Source: Paenibacillus assamensis DSM 18201 (GTDB lineage Bacteria; Bacillota; Bacilli; Paenibacillales; Paenibacillaceae). Taken from it: 64,000 nt of DNA. How positions within the stretch are numbered: position 1 is the first letter of the stretch; each line of letters begins with the position of its first letter. The stretch spans positions 226,243 through 290,242 of the forward strand of contig NZ_KE383838.1 in the NCBI RefSeq assembly GCF_000422445.1. Reading direction: 5' to 3'. Positions 63,499-64,000 of the stretch are shown here, piece after piece. The notes under the pieces are model-generated. The model made no database searches. It saw nothing but the letters and a program-made list of their open reading frames with translations, and was not told the DNA's origin. The position numbers were made by a program, and so were the translations under genes.

Positions 63499-64000
63499 CT
63501 TTCATTCTATCCTCTCGTATAAAGAGTGACAACGTAATGCGCTTTGTTCCCCACCCATGGTGTATGTTTCAATCCACACTCTCGTATAGAGAGTGACCCC
63601 CGCAGCTTGCAGCATATTTATTATTCCTGTAAAAGTTTCAATCCACACTCTCGTATAGAGAGTGACATCCGAAAATTAAAACGTCTTAAAATCAAAAATA
63701 GTTTCAATCCACACTCTCGTATAGAGAGTGACGCAAATCTACAGGAGACATACGGAGCCGAAGCAATGTTTCAATCCACACTCTGGTATAGAGAGTGACC
63801 AGTGCCGGTTCAAAACAAGCTTCAAAAGATGCGGAAATGTTTCAATCCACACTCTCGTATAGAGAGTGACAGCCGTTAACAGCTGCAGAGGAAAAATATC
63901 AAAAGGTTTCAATCCACACTCTCGTATAGAGAGTGACTACAGGCGAACAGCTTTCGCGTGATTACGTGTTAAAAGTTTCAATCCACACTCTCGTATAGAG
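63499..64000 (-). CRISPR. Type I-C-like CRISPR array, trailer end; continues past the window
   Basis: Repeats are 32 bp (on + GTTTCAATCC, then ACACTCTCGTATAGAGAGTGAC in two parts), with a 7-bp palindrome CACTCTC-GTATA-GAGAGTG. Starts: 63499 (degenerate, about 6 mismatches), 63566, 63635, 63701, 63768 (one C-to-G change), 63839, 63906 and 63975 (cut by the edge after 26 bases). Spacers are 35, 37, 34, 35, 39, 35 and 37 bp. In reverse complement the repeat ends GTGGATTGAAAC, the usual 3' end of type I-C repeats, so the array is read on the minus strand. The degenerate repeat at the low end fits the trailer. The leader lies beyond 64000. Confidence 0.96.

Noticed and set aside
63544..63798. 84-codon ORF on + with repeated FNPHSRIESD
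   Set aside because: It is only the translated CRISPR repeat (GTTTCAATCCACACTCTCG) plus spacers. Repeats of this kind always give periodic pseudo-peptides.

Overview
The window reads as a stretch of chromosome from a Firmicute of the Bacillales, most likely Paenibacillus. The base composition is in the mid-40s % GC by eye and most starts carry strong AGGAGG-type Shine-Dalgarno (SD) sites. Recognisable Bacillus-type genes include fer, tpx, a RelQ/YjbM alarmone synthetase, YugP, YitT, DUF2600 (YtpB), the fad set with a B. subtilis-like FadR, GlnR/TnrA boxes and YjcZ-type small spore proteins. There is no rRNA operon, tRNA, prophage or insertion sequence. Most of the window is chromosomal housekeeping.

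Layout. 1-8.7 kb: an edge-truncated hypothetical, a YjcZ-like peptide, a HAD phosphatase, a translationally coupled pair of rRNA-modifying enzymes, a MacAB-like ABC exporter, and a DUF309/RelQ pair. 8.8-16.3 kb: pyrD, a tiny membrane protein, a membrane-anchored L,D-transpeptidase, ferredoxin, DinB, citramalate synthase and a ResA-like thioredoxin. 16.5-19 kb: a secreted chitin-active LPMO with two FnIII domains and a CBM, then a stand-alone JAMM protein. 19-24.9 kb: a nitrogen island in which amt heads an operon with a GlnD-like nucleotidyltransferase and a DnaQ-like exonuclease, divergent from a MerR gene. Two perfect GlnR/TnrA boxes lie between them, and a GltC-like LysR gene follows. 24.9-31.8 kb: rhomboid, tpx, DUF1499, a 6S RNA gene, DUF624, a second YjcZ-like peptide, a C92-type peptidase, a CshA-like helicase and YitT. 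32-44.4 kb: a methyltransferase, pfkA, a DUF2600 terpene synthase, an MFS transporter, a nitroreductase, a cold-shock protein, small proteins, pepF with two in-frame starts, LapA, an M42 peptidase, a YhdH-type reductase and a TPR protein. 44.7-49.7 kb: an ABC-F ATPase, a TetR regulator, DUF92, FAH and hotdog proteins.

49.8-63.4 kb is a complete fatty-acid beta-oxidation locus: acyl-CoA ligase, fadE, fadA, fadN, fadF (membrane Fe-S electron acceptor), fadR and etfBA. Acyl-CoA made by the ligase is oxidised by FadE, then FadN and FadA, and the electrons pass through EtfBA and FadF to the quinone pool. A FadR-type operator follows the fadR promoter and a second lies on the fadF side. The window ends inside a type I-C-like CRISPR array (63499 to the edge) whose oldest, degenerate end is in view. 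Repeat polarity predicts that the leader, and probably the cas genes, lie beyond the right edge.

The most interesting points are the amt/GlnD-like/exonuclease operon with its two-box nitrogen control region, the possible secreted isoform of PepF, and the palindromic or MITE-like repeats in the long gaps at 42.3-42.7 and 53.6-53.8 kb. An unusually large share of genes has its best-supported start at TTG.
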